Assembly (NCBI RefSeq): GCF_036014115.1
Contig: NZ_CP107913.1
Span: forward strand, 5,759,501 to 5,823,500
Direction: 5' to 3'
DNA: 64,000 nucleotides
From: Streptomyces sp. NBC_00448
GTDB taxonomy: Bacteria > Actinomycetota > Actinomycetes > Streptomycetales > Streptomycetaceae
In this document: positions 33,061 through 40,835 of the stretch, piece by piece
How positions within the stretch are numbered: position 1 is the stretch's first letter
Layout of the letters: every line of letters starts with the position of its first letter
The notes under the pieces: generated by a model
Seen by the model: the letters and a program-made list of their open reading frames with translations, nothing else
Told to the model about the DNA's origin: nothing
Database searches by the model: none
Translations under genes and position numbers: made by a program

Positions 33061-35037
33061 GTGCCGAGACTCCGGCGGATGCTGCGTGCCGCGGTGGCAC
33101 CTCCCACGGTCGACCGCGGCACCGCGCTGACCGTCATGGAACGGCTCGGCGCGGTCAACCACCTGGTGGCGAGCCTGGAGTACCTGGTCACTCCCGACGA
33201 CCGCCGCCCCGGCGGCCTCAACGACTGGCAGGTCGCCCGGGGGCAGTTCGCGCTGTGGCCGCGCTCGGCCCGTGCCGCGCTCGACGTGGTGGGCCGGCCC
33301 GCCGTGACGCGCGCGCTGCACGGCGCCCGCGTCGCCGCGGCCGGCGCGCTGCTGCTGCCCCTGCCCCTGCCGCGCCGCGGCCGGCTCGCGGCCGACCTGG
33401 TGCTCACCGCCGCGTCCCTCGCGCTCTACCCCCGCAACCACTACGGCACCGACGGCGCCGACCAGGCCGCCTTCCTCGTGCAGACCGCGGCGGCGGTCGG
33501 GCGGGCCGCGGAGGACCGGCCCCGTACCGTCGACGCCTGCCTGTGGTTCGCGGGAATGCAGTCGGTGCTCTCCTACACAGCCTCCGGCTGGGTCAAGGCG
33601 TCCAGCGAGACCTGGCGCAGCGGCCGCGCCCTGCCCGGCATCCTGCGCACCGTCTCCTACGGCGAGGAGCGCGCCTGGCGGCTGGTCCGCGACCACCCGC
33701 GCGCGGCGAAGGCGGTCTGCACCTGCGTGGTGGCCCTCGAATCGTCGTTCCCCGCCGTCCACCTGGCCCGCGGCCGGGCGGCCAGGCCGATGGTCGCCGC
33801 CGCGGCCGGCTTCCACCTCGCCAACGCCGGCGTGATGGGCCTGGGCCGCTTCCTCACCGGCTTCTGCTCGCTGCACCCGGCGGTGCTGTACATCACCGGC
33901 CCGCGCGAACGGGTGCTCGCCGACGGCCGGGTGCAGCGGCGCGACGACACCTTCCCGGTCGCCGCGGGCGCCGCGCTGGCCGCGGCCCTGACCGCCGGGG
34001 CGCTCGTCCGCGCCAGGGACCGGCGGACCGTGCTGCGCGGCCGCGGCGACGAGCGGCGGTTCACCACCGCCGCGGGCACCACGCTCGTCCACCGCCGGAT
34101 CGACCCGCCCGGTGGCCGTCCGGCCCCGGACACCCCGGTCGTGGTGGTCAGCGGAGCGCTCGCGGAGTCCCCCGAACGGGCCGAGTGGCTGGTCCGCGAA
34201 CTCGCCGAACGGCACACCGTGGTGACCTACCACCGGGCCGGCCAGGCCGGCAGCGCCGCCGTGCGCGGGCCCCGCCCGGGCACCGGACTCGACGGCGCCG
34301 CGGCCGACCTCGCCGACCTGGTCCGCCATGCCGCGGCCGGCCGGCCGGCCGTGCTCGTCGGCCACGGCCTCGGCGGTCACATCGCCGCGTCCGCCGCCAC
34401 CCGTCTGGACGGGCACCTGGCCGGCCTCGTCCTCGTCGACCCCCACCATCCCGACGACACCCCCCGCCAGGACCCGGACGGGGAAGACGGCCACACGGGC
34501 GGTGGTGGTGGCGGCGATATGGGTGGCGACACGGGCGGCGGGGCAGGCGGTGGCGGCGACAGTGGCCGCGACCCCGAGAACCGCGAAGTCACCGCGCTGC
34601 TGGACCAGATGGCCGTCTCCCTGCGCCTCGGCCTGGGCCAGTTGCTCCGCGACCCGGACTGGCTGCGCCTGCTGCCCGAGGACGTACGCGGCCTCGCCCG
34701 CGCGCACTACCGCGACGCCGCCGGCTGGAACGCGGCGCGCCAGGAGTGGCGGGCGCTGCGCGCGGCGCAGCGGCGGACGGGTACGGCCGCGGTCCCGGCC
34801 GCCGCCGTGCCCACCTGCCTGATCCTGTGCGAGCCGGGCGGCCCGCCGCCCGACGCCAGGCGCGCCCTCCAGGAGGAGTACGTGCGCCGCGCCCCGCACG
34901 CGGTCGTGCACGCCGTGGACGCCCCGCGCGAACAGGTCCTCGCCGCCCGGGCCTCCGCCCGCGCCGTCGCGGAGCTGGTGGCGGGGTTCGCCGCGGCGAG
35001 CGCCCCGCGGGGGAGGGCCGCCGATGTCCCCGCTTAG
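33061..35037 (+). CDS. HTTM-domain membrane protein fused to a degenerate alpha/beta-hydrolase domain
   Basis: Encodes 658 residues from GTG with a GGGGA site. Residues 20-310 are an HTTM-like polytopic region (as in vitamin-K-dependent carboxylase and SdpB proteins). Residues 350-655 look like an alpha/beta hydrolase split by a Gly-rich insert at 477-500. The nucleophile elbow reads VLVGHGLGGH, so the expected Ser is Gly436 and hydrolase activity is doubtful. It follows a small peptide gene and overlaps the next gene by 14 bp. From memory, CypH of the cypemycin (linaridin) cluster has an alpha/beta-hydrolase fold, and SdpB is an HTTM protein. A peptide-maturation role is inferred. Confidence 0.7.
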   Translation: MPRLRRMLRAAVAPPTVDRGTALTVMERLGAVNHLVASLEYLVTPDDRRPGGLNDWQVARGQFALWPRSARAALDVVGRPAVTRALHGARVAAAGALLLPLPLPRRGRLAADLVLTAASLALYPRNHYGTDGADQAAFLVQTAAAVGRAAEDRPRTVDACLWFAGMQSVLSYTASGWVKASSETWRSGRALPGILRTVSYGEERAWRLVRDHPRAAKAVCTCVVALESSFPAVHLARGRAARPMVAAAAGFHLANAGVMGLGRFLTGFCSLHPAVLYITGPRERVLADGRVQRRDDTFPVAAGAALAAALTAGALVRARDRRTVLRGRGDERRFTTAAGTTLVHRRIDPPGGRPAPDTPVVVVSGALAESPERAEWLVRELAERHTVVTYHRAGQAGSAAVRGPRPGTGLDGAAADLADLVRHAAAGRPAVLVGHGLGGHIAASAATRLDGHLAGLVLVDPHHPDDTPRQDPDGEDGHTGGGGGGDMGGDTGGGAGGGGDSGRDPENREVTALLDQMAVSLRLGLGQLLRDPDWLRLLPEDVRGLARAHYRDAAGWNAARQEWRALRAAQRRTGTAAVPAAAVPTCLILCEPGGPPPDARRALQEEYVRRAPHAVVHAVDAPREQVLAARASARAVAELVAGFAAASAPRGRAADVPA

Positions 35038-35599
35038 CGGTGGAGGGCCGGCCGGCGGGCGGGACCTCGCGGGCGCGGCGGCGATCGCGGCGCTCGCGGC
35101 CTGGTTCGCCGCCACCGTCCTGAGCCAGCACCCGCGCCCGGAGTTCAACCGGCTCGCCGTCCTCGACGGCACCGGCGCCGTCATCCCCAACTGGCGCTTC
35201 TTCGCGCCCGAGCCGGCCCGCCACGACTTCCACGTGCTGTTCAGGACCGAGGACGCCGAGGGCCGGGCCACCCCGTGGGAGGAGGGCTCCGCGATCACCC
35301 CGCGGCGACCGCTGCACATCCTGTGGTTCCCCTCCCGTCGCCGGGAGAAGGCGCTCTACGACCTGTGCCACGAACTCGTGGCGGTCATGCGGCAGTTCGG
35401 GGGCGACCTGACCCTCGCACCGGCCTACCGGATGCTGCGCAACTCCGTCGCCCGCACCGTCTCGGGCCTGCCCGGGGACCCGCCTCGCGGCTTCCAGTTC
35501 GTGGTCGCCCGGCACACCGGCCACGACCCCGGGCACGACCCGGACTACCTCTTCGTCTCGCCGTACATCCCCTACAGCCCGGACGCGCCGTACGCGTGA
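35024..35599 (+). CDS. SdpA-like small membrane-anchored protein
   Basis: Encodes 191 residues. A single hydrophobic segment (about 16-33) is followed by a soluble domain with PNWRFFAPEP, which resembles the conserved Pro-x-x-Trp-x-Phe-Phe-x-x-x-Pro region of SdpA/DUF5819-type proteins. It starts within the HTTM gene, so translation is coupled. In Bacillus SdpA and the HTTM protein SdpB together mature the SdpC toxin peptide. The pair here, behind a small peptide gene, suggests an analogous function. The similarity is a short motif plus context, not an alignment. Confidence 0.6.
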   Translation: MSPLSGGGPAGGRDLAGAAAIAALAAWFAATVLSQHPRPEFNRLAVLDGTGAVIPNWRFFAPEPARHDFHVLFRTEDAEGRATPWEEGSAITPRRPLHILWFPSRRREKALYDLCHELVAVMRQFGGDLTLAPAYRMLRNSVARTVSGLPGDPPRGFQFVVARHTGHDPGHDPDYLFVSPYIPYSPDAPYA

Positions 35600-35600
35600 G

Positions 35601-36410
35601 TCAGGACGTGGTCGCCCAGGCCAGGAGCGCGGCGTGCGGCAGGGACAGCGCACCGTCCCGGGTGCGGAACTGCGCCGACAACTCGTCGTAGTGGCGGCGT
35701 ACTTCCGCGACGGTGCCCGGGGGAAGGGCGTGCAGGATCTGGCCGATGGTGGCGATCCCGGCGGCCGGACCCGACCACCAGACGTCGGGGTCGACCACGT
35801 GGTCCCAGCGCAGCGTCGTACAGCGGGCCCCGGTCAGCCCGGCCGCCGTCAGCAGTCCGGCCAGGCCCTCCTCGGTGCGGGGGAAGTCGTCCTCGGCGGC
35901 GAGCGCGGGTATGGAGGACGGTCGGGCGGCGCCCGCCGCTTCCAGGGCCCGGCCCAGCAGCGCCTGCCCGGGGGCGTGCGGCGCGGCCCAGATCGTGACC
36001 GCGACCCGGCCGCCGGGGCCGGCCACCCGCCGCAGGTCGGCGAGCGCGGCCGCCGGGTGCCCCACGTGGTTGAGCACGAAGTTCGCCACCACCGCGTCGA
36101 ACTCGCCGTCCGCGAACGGCAGTCCGGGCAACAGCCCGTGCCGCACGTCCGCTTCCGGCACCGCTCGCGTCGCCCGCTCGACCATGCTCGGCTCCGCGTC
36201 CACCGCGCAGACCTCCGCGCCGCGGCGCACCGCCAACGCCGCCGCGGTGCCGGGCCCGGTGCCGACGTCCAGCACCCGCACGCCCGCGCCCACCCCGGCC
36301 GCGTCCAGCAGCTTGGGCACGGTGTGCGCGCACAGCATGCCGAAGCTCCGCGCGTACGCCTCCGCCCGGCCGGCCCATGCCTCCCGCTCGAACGCGTCGA
36401 AGTCGCCCAC
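35601..36410 (-). CDS. Class I SAM-dependent methyltransferase
   Basis: Encodes 269 residues from GTG behind GAGGTGTG. Motif I is VRVLDVGTGPGTAAAL, followed by an acidic AVDAEPSM for the SAM ribose and FDAVVANFVLNHVG. This is the Methyltransf_11/25 type; substrate unknown. Its stop codon lies one base from the stop of the SdpA-like gene, tail to tail. It could serve the neighbouring peptide locus, but the opposite orientation weakens that idea. Confidence 0.8.
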   Translation of the reverse strand: MGDFDAFEREAWAGRAEAYARSFGMLCAHTVPKLLDAAGVGAGVRVLDVGTGPGTAAALAVRRGAEVCAVDAEPSMVERATRAVPEADVRHGLLPGLPFADGEFDAVVANFVLNHVGHPAAALADLRRVAGPGGRVAVTIWAAPHAPGQALLGRALEAAGAARPSSIPALAAEDDFPRTEEGLAGLLTAAGLTGARCTTLRWDHVVDPDVWWSGPAAGIATIGQILHALPPGTVAEVRRHYDELSAQFRTRDGALSLPHAALLAWATTS

Positions 36411-36500
36411 CGCACACCTCCGTGCCGTACCGAACTGATCCCCGAACGCCTGTGGTTGATCACTTTAGAGGAGGGGAACGACACTTCACGCCACTCGCGC

Positions 36501-37331
36501 TCAACCCCGCTCGGCCACCAGGAACGCGCCCTCGGCCGGACGTTCGGACCCCCGCCCGTACGCGGCCGCCAGCGCCGCCTTCTCCTGCGCGGTGACCGTC
36601 CAGCCGTGCCGGGTCAGCCACACGTCCGGCGGTTCGGCGAGGCCGCCCCGCCACAGGTCGCTGATCGGCCGGAACTCGTCTCCGGTGCGGGTCTGCCGGA
36701 CCATCCGCGCCAGCCCGCCGCCGTGCGTGAACGACAGCACGCTGCCGGGCGCGGACAGGTCGCCGACCGTACCCAGCACCGCCGCCGCCTCGTCGGCCGT
36801 CAGATAGATCAGCAGCCCCTCCACCAGCCACGCCGTGGGCGCCGCCGGGTCGAACCCGGCGCTCCGCAGCGGCCCCGCCCACTCCCCGCGCAGATCCACC
36901 CCGACCACGGCCCGCCGGCAGCGCGGCACCGCGCCCGCCCCGGCCAGTACCTCCTCCTTGAAGCCCACCATGTCGGGCAGGTCCAGCTCGAACACCCGCA
37001 GCCCGTGCGGCCATTGCAGCCGGAACGCCCGCGTGTCCAGCCCCGCCGCCACCAGCACCACCTGCGCCCGGCGGCCGTCCGCGACCGCCGCGCGCAGGTA
37101 GTCGTCGAAGAACCGCGTGCGCAGCACCACCTGTTCGGCCATCACCCGCCCGGTCGGCGACTCCCCGCCGGGCTCGTCCGGCGGCCGGCCCGCCCCGTCC
37201 GCCGCCCGCACGAACGCCGCGGCCAGCGGGTCGTCGAACAGCCGGTCCGCCCGCCGGCTCTCCGCCGCCCGCACCCGCGCGGTCCCGATCGCGGTCCGCC
37301 CCACACCCGCCGGTACTCCCGTCCGCTCCAT
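36501..37331 (-). CDS. SAM-dependent methyltransferase, leucine carboxyl methyltransferase-like (PF04072/TIGR00027 type)
   Basis: Encodes 276 residues. Family signs are ARVRAAESRRADRLFDDPLA at the N-terminus, VVLVAAGLDTRAFRL for SAM binding, RVFELDLPDMVGFK and WLVEGLLIYLT. Such actinobacterial proteins are putative O-methyltransferases, often linked to secondary metabolites. ATG 37331 has only a weak site; GTG 37346 is an alternative. It follows the egt operon on the same strand beyond a strong terminator, so it is likely a separate unit. Confidence 0.8.
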   Translation of the reverse strand: MERTGVPAGVGRTAIGTARVRAAESRRADRLFDDPLAAAFVRAADGAGRPPDEPGGESPTGRVMAEQVVLRTRFFDDYLRAAVADGRRAQVVLVAAGLDTRAFRLQWPHGLRVFELDLPDMVGFKEEVLAGAGAVPRCRRAVVGVDLRGEWAGPLRSAGFDPAAPTAWLVEGLLIYLTADEAAAVLGTVGDLSAPGSVLSFTHGGGLARMVRQTRTGDEFRPISDLWRGGLAEPPDVWLTRHGWTVTAQEKAALAAAYGRGSERPAEGAFLVAERG

Positions 37332-37352
37332 GCCCGGCCAACTCACGCACCT

Positions 37353-37392
37353 CGCCCCGGTGTTCCCGTCGGAGGACGGGAACACCGGGGCG
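37353..37392 (-). terminator. Terminator of the ergothioneine operon
   Basis: Perfect 18-bp stem CGCCCCGGTGTTCCCGTC / GACGGGAACACCGGGGCG with a 4-nt loop, 40 bp past the end of the egtD part. It lies between two minus-strand genes and separates the egt operon from the methyltransferase gene. It is one of the most stable hairpins in the window. Confidence 0.75.
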
Positions 37393-37431
37393 GGCGAGCG
37401 GCGGGCAGGGCGAACGGCCCGGCCGGGCCGG

Positions 37432-39315
37432 TCAGTTGGGGACGGCGAGGAGGAGGGCGAAGCGGGCGGCGGGGTCGGTCCACCAGTGGCGGACGGTGAA
37501 GCCGCCGTCGTGGAGTTCGGCGGTGAGGGACTCGCGGCGGAACTTGCAGGAGAGTTCGGTGCGCACGTCCTCACCGGCCGCGAGGTCGAAGGAGAGGTCG
37601 AGGTCGGGGATCTTGACGGTCTGCGCGACCCGCGACCGCAGGTGCATCTCGATCCGCTCGTCCTCGGCGTTCCAGACGGCGACGTGCTCGAAGGCGTCCG
37701 GGTCGAAGTCGGCGCCGAGTTCGCGGTTGAGGACGTGCAGCACGTTCTTGTCGAACTCCGCGGTGACGCCTGCCGCGTCGTCGTAGGCGCGGACCAGCAC
37801 CGCCGGTTCCTTGACCAGGTCGGCGCCGAGCAGGAGCACGTCGTCGCTGCTGAGCGAGCGGGCGAGGGTGCGGTAGAAGGCGGCGCGCTGCGGGCCGTCG
37901 AAGTTGCCGATGGTGCTGCCGAGGAAGGCGAGCAGGCGCGGGCCGGGTTCGTCGGAGAGCGGGATGCCGCCCTCGAAGTCGGCGACGGTGGCGGAGACGG
38001 TCAGCCCCGGGTAGTCGGCGCAGATCGCGCGCCCGGCCTCTTCGAGGGCGGAGGCGCTGACGTCCAGGGGCGCGTAGCGGCGCAGGGTGCCGGCGGCGGT
38101 GAGGGCGTCGAGCAGCAGCCGGGTCTTGCGGGAGGAGCCGGAGCCCAGCTCGATCAGGGTGGCCGCGCCGGTGGCCGCGGCGATCTCCGGCGCCCGGCGG
38201 ACCAGGATCTCCTGCTCGGCCCGGGTCGGGTAGTACTCGGGCAGCCTGGTGATCTGCTCGAACAGGTCGCTGCCGCGCTTGTCGTAGAACCACTTCGGCG
38301 GCAGGGTGCGCGGGGCGGCGGTGAGGCCGCCGGTCACGTCGGCGTGCAGCGTGTCGGTGAAGTAGCCGGCCGGAAGCCGGTCGTCGAGGGTGAAGCGGCT
38401 CTGGTTCTCGGCGCTCATGAGGGTGGTGTCCTTGCGTTCGGGGCGCAGCGCGATGACGCGGACGCCTTCCGGGGTGGCCAGGAGCAGGGAGCGGTCGGGG
38501 ACTTCACGCCATTCGCCGAGCAAGTCCCCTACCGCGTCGTCGGGTTCGGACGCGACGACCACCGCGCCCGGACCGAGCCGGTACCAGAGCGTGTCGCCCC
38601 ACGCGCTGGCGGCGATGGTACGGCCGTCGGTGAGCAGGAAGTTGAGCCTCGCGGTGGGCCGGGCGGCGGCGACCTCGCGGACCACCGCGGCCAGCGCGCC
38701 GCCCGGCGGCTCGCCCCGGCGCAGCCGGCCCGCGAGCATCGCCCACAGCAGCGCGGAGTCCGAACGCGCCTCCAGGGCGAGGAGTTCGGCCGGGTCCAGC
38801 CCGGTCGGCAGCCGGGTCCAGTCCGGCACGGCACCGTTGTGGCTGAAGAGCCAGCGCCCGTCCCGGAAGGGCGCGGCCGCCGACTCGTCGGGCGTGGTGC
38901 CCTCGGTGGCCGACCGCACCGCGGCCAGTACGGCACCGCTGCGGATCACCCGGGCCAGCTCGGCGAAGTTCGGGTCGGCCCAGACCGGAAGCGCCCGCCG
39001 GTACCGCGCGGGCACGGCCGGCCCCTCGTCGCCGGGCCGCTCGGGACCGGGCGAGCCGTCCGCCGGCGCCGTGCCGTACGACACGGGCGCACCGGGCTCA
39101 GCGGGTCCGCCGGGCTGACCGGGCCCACCGGGCCCACCGAGCACGCCGGGTGCGGGCTCCGGCGGGTACCAGCCGACCCCGAACCCGTCGGCGTTCACCG
39201 TGCCGTGCCGCTGCCGGCGCGGCTGCCAGGACTGCTCGTACAGCCCCCGGGGAGGCGTGACGAGCAGCCGCGCCAGCGGCAACGGCGACCCCACGTACGC
39301 GAGATGGCGGCACAT
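37432..39315 (-). CDS. egtCD: Ergothioneine EgtC amidohydrolase joined in frame to EgtD histidine methyltransferase
   Basis: One 627-codon frame. Residues 1-299 are EgtC: MCRHLAYVG with Ntn nucleophile Cys2, SWQPRRQRHGTVNADGFGVG, and a collagen-like Gly/Pro/Ala insert near 55-90. EgtC removes glutamate from the gamma-glutamyl sulfoxide intermediate. Residues 300-627 are EgtD, which trimethylates histidine to hercynine; LIELGSGSSRKT binds SAM. Usually the two genes overlap as ATGA in different frames. Here no stop lies between them, so a fused protein can form. A good internal start at 38418 could also yield free EgtD. The ATG overlaps the egtB stop. A one-base sequencing error cannot be excluded. 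Confidence 0.8.
   Translation of the reverse strand: MCRHLAYVGSPLPLARLLVTPPRGLYEQSWQPRRQRHGTVNADGFGVGWYPPEPAPGVLGGPGGPGQPGGPAEPGAPVSYGTAPADGSPGPERPGDEGPAVPARYRRALPVWADPNFAELARVIRSGAVLAAVRSATEGTTPDESAAAPFRDGRWLFSHNGAVPDWTRLPTGLDPAELLALEARSDSALLWAMLAGRLRRGEPPGGALAAVVREVAAARPTARLNFLLTDGRTIAASAWGDTLWYRLGPGAVVVASEPDDAVGDLLGEWREVPDRSLLLATPEGVRVIALRPERKDTTLMSAENQSRFTLDDRLPAGYFTDTLHADVTGGLTAAPRTLPPKWFYDKRGSDLFEQITRLPEYYPTRAEQEILVRRAPEIAAATGAATLIELGSGSSRKTRLLLDALTAAGTLRRYAPLDVSASALEEAGRAICADYPGLTVSATVADFEGGIPLSDEPGPRLLAFLGSTIGNFDGPQRAAFYRTLARSLSSDDVLLLGADLVKEPAVLVRAYDDAAGVTAEFDKNVLHVLNRELGADFDPDAFEHVAVWNAEDERIEMHLRSRVAQTVKIPDLDLSFDLAAGEDVRTELSCKFRRESLTAELHDGGFTVRHWWTDPAARFALLLAVPN
38416..38433 (-). 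promoter_or_regulatory. egtD: Internal ribosome-binding site and ATG of egtD
   Basis: AAGGA is followed ten bases later by ATG AGC GCC GAG AAC, the expected start of a 328-residue EgtD. The frame is continuous with EgtC upstream. Independent initiation here would make separate EgtD in addition to, or instead of, the fusion. Confidence 0.5.
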
Positions 39316-40817
39316 CAGGCGGCCCCTCCGCCCGCCGGACCCGAACCGCCGTGATCCGCCGCCGCGTCCGCCGGGTCCGTGACGTCCCTCGCCGTGCGGA
39401 ACCCGGCGAAGATCTGCCGCCGGATCGGGTAGTCCCAGTTCCGGAAGGTGCCGCGGCAGGCCACCGGGTCCACTCCGAAGGCGCCCCCGCGCAGCACCTT
39501 GTACTCCGGGCCGAAGAACACCTCGGAGTACTCCTTGTAGGGGAACGGGGCGAAGCCCGGGTAGGGCGTGAAGTCCGAGGACGTCCACTCCCACACGTCG
39601 CCGACGAGCTGCCGGGCGCCGCTGGGCGCCGCACCTTCGGGGTAGCTGCCCACGGGGGCGGGCCGCAGATGGCGCTGGCCGAGGTTGGCGTGTTCGGGGC
39701 CGGGGTCGGCGTCGCCCCACGGGTAGCGGCGCGAGCGGCCGGAGAGCGGGTCGTGCCGGGCCGCCTTCTCCCACTCCGCCTCGGTCGGCAGCCGCCGGCC
39801 CGCCCACCGCGCGTAGGCGTCGGCCTCGTACCAGCACACGTGCAGCACCGGCTCGTCGGCGGGCACCGCCTCCACGTGGCCGAACCTGCGGCGTATCCAG
39901 CGGTCGCCGTCGCGGGACCAGAACAGCGGCGCGGTGAGCCCCGCGTCCTGGACGTGCCGCCAGCCCTCGGGCGTCCACCACTGCGGGTCGCGGTAGCCGC
40001 CGGCCGCGATGAAGTCGGCGTACCGCGCGTTGCTGACCGGCACGGTGTCCAGCCAGAACGGTGCCACCGGCACCTCGTGCGCGGGTAGTTCGTTGTCCAG
40101 CGCCCACGGCTCGGTGCTGGTGCCCATCGTGAACGGGCCGCCGGGGACGAGGACTTCACGCGGCAGCGCGGCCGCGTCGGCGGGTGCGGGCGGCGGCGCG
40201 GGCGCGTCCAGCACGGCCGGCCCCGACCTCAACTGGTGGGTGGCGAGCATCGTCTCGCCGTGCTGCGCCTCGTGCTGGGCGAGCATCCCGAAGACGAAGC
40301 CGCCCGCCAGCAGCCGCTCGGGGTGCGCTGGGTCGGTGTCGATGCCGGCCAGTACGTCGAGGGTCTCGTCGCGTACCTCGGCGACGTAGCCGCGGGCCTC
40401 CGCCGGGCCGAGCAGCGGCAGCGCGGGGCGGTCGGCGCGGGGGTGCCGGAACGCGTCGTAGAGGTGGTCCAGGTCGGGCCGCACCCCGGTGCGCCGACCC
40501 GCCTCGCGGATCAGCCACAGCTCCTCCTGGTTGCCGATGTGCGCCAGGTCCCACACCAGCGGCGACATCAGCCGGGAGTGCTGGGCGACGAGGTCGTCGT
40601 CGGTGACGGAGTCGGTGAGCAGGCCGGTACGGTGCCGCGCGGCCTGGAGCGCGGCGAGCGCGCGGGCGGCCGGGTCGGCGGGCGCCGCGACCGGCCCGCC
40701 GCTCGGGCCCGCCGGGTTCTCCGGGGCTGAAGTGGCGGAAGGGTCTGAAGATTCGGATGCGGCTGAAGTGGTCCGGTTTTCGGCAGTGTTGCGGTGCGGG
40801 GTACGAGGGTCTGTCAC
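39315..40817 (-). CDS. egtB: Hercynine oxygenase EgtB
   Basis: Encodes 500 residues from GTG. EgtB is a non-haem iron enzyme that joins hercynine and gamma-glutamylcysteine with O2 to the sulfoxide. Iron ligands fit a DinB-like domain: His93 in DLAHIGNQEEL and the H182-x3-H186 pair in QHEAQHGETML. The C-terminal half is a formylglycine-generating-enzyme-type (SUMF1) domain, with LPTEAEWEKAARHDP and GDVWEWTSSDF. The first 45 residues are a disordered Ser/Ala/Pro extension. It lies 18 bp after egtA and overlaps egtC. Confidence 0.95.
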   Translation of the reverse strand: MTDPRTPHRNTAENRTTSAASESSDPSATSAPENPAGPSGGPVAAPADPAARALAALQAARHRTGLLTDSVTDDDLVAQHSRLMSPLVWDLAHIGNQEELWLIREAGRRTGVRPDLDHLYDAFRHPRADRPALPLLGPAEARGYVAEVRDETLDVLAGIDTDPAHPERLLAGGFVFGMLAQHEAQHGETMLATHQLRSGPAVLDAPAPPPAPADAAALPREVLVPGGPFTMGTSTEPWALDNELPAHEVPVAPFWLDTVPVSNARYADFIAAGGYRDPQWWTPEGWRHVQDAGLTAPLFWSRDGDRWIRRRFGHVEAVPADEPVLHVCWYEADAYARWAGRRLPTEAEWEKAARHDPLSGRSRRYPWGDADPGPEHANLGQRHLRPAPVGSYPEGAAPSGARQLVGDVWEWTSSDFTPYPGFAPFPYKEYSEVFFGPEYKVLRGGAFGVDPVACRGTFRNWDYPIRRQIFAGFRTARDVTDPADAAADHGGSGPAGGGAA

Positions 40818-40835
40818 GACTAGCCTTCCGGAGGG

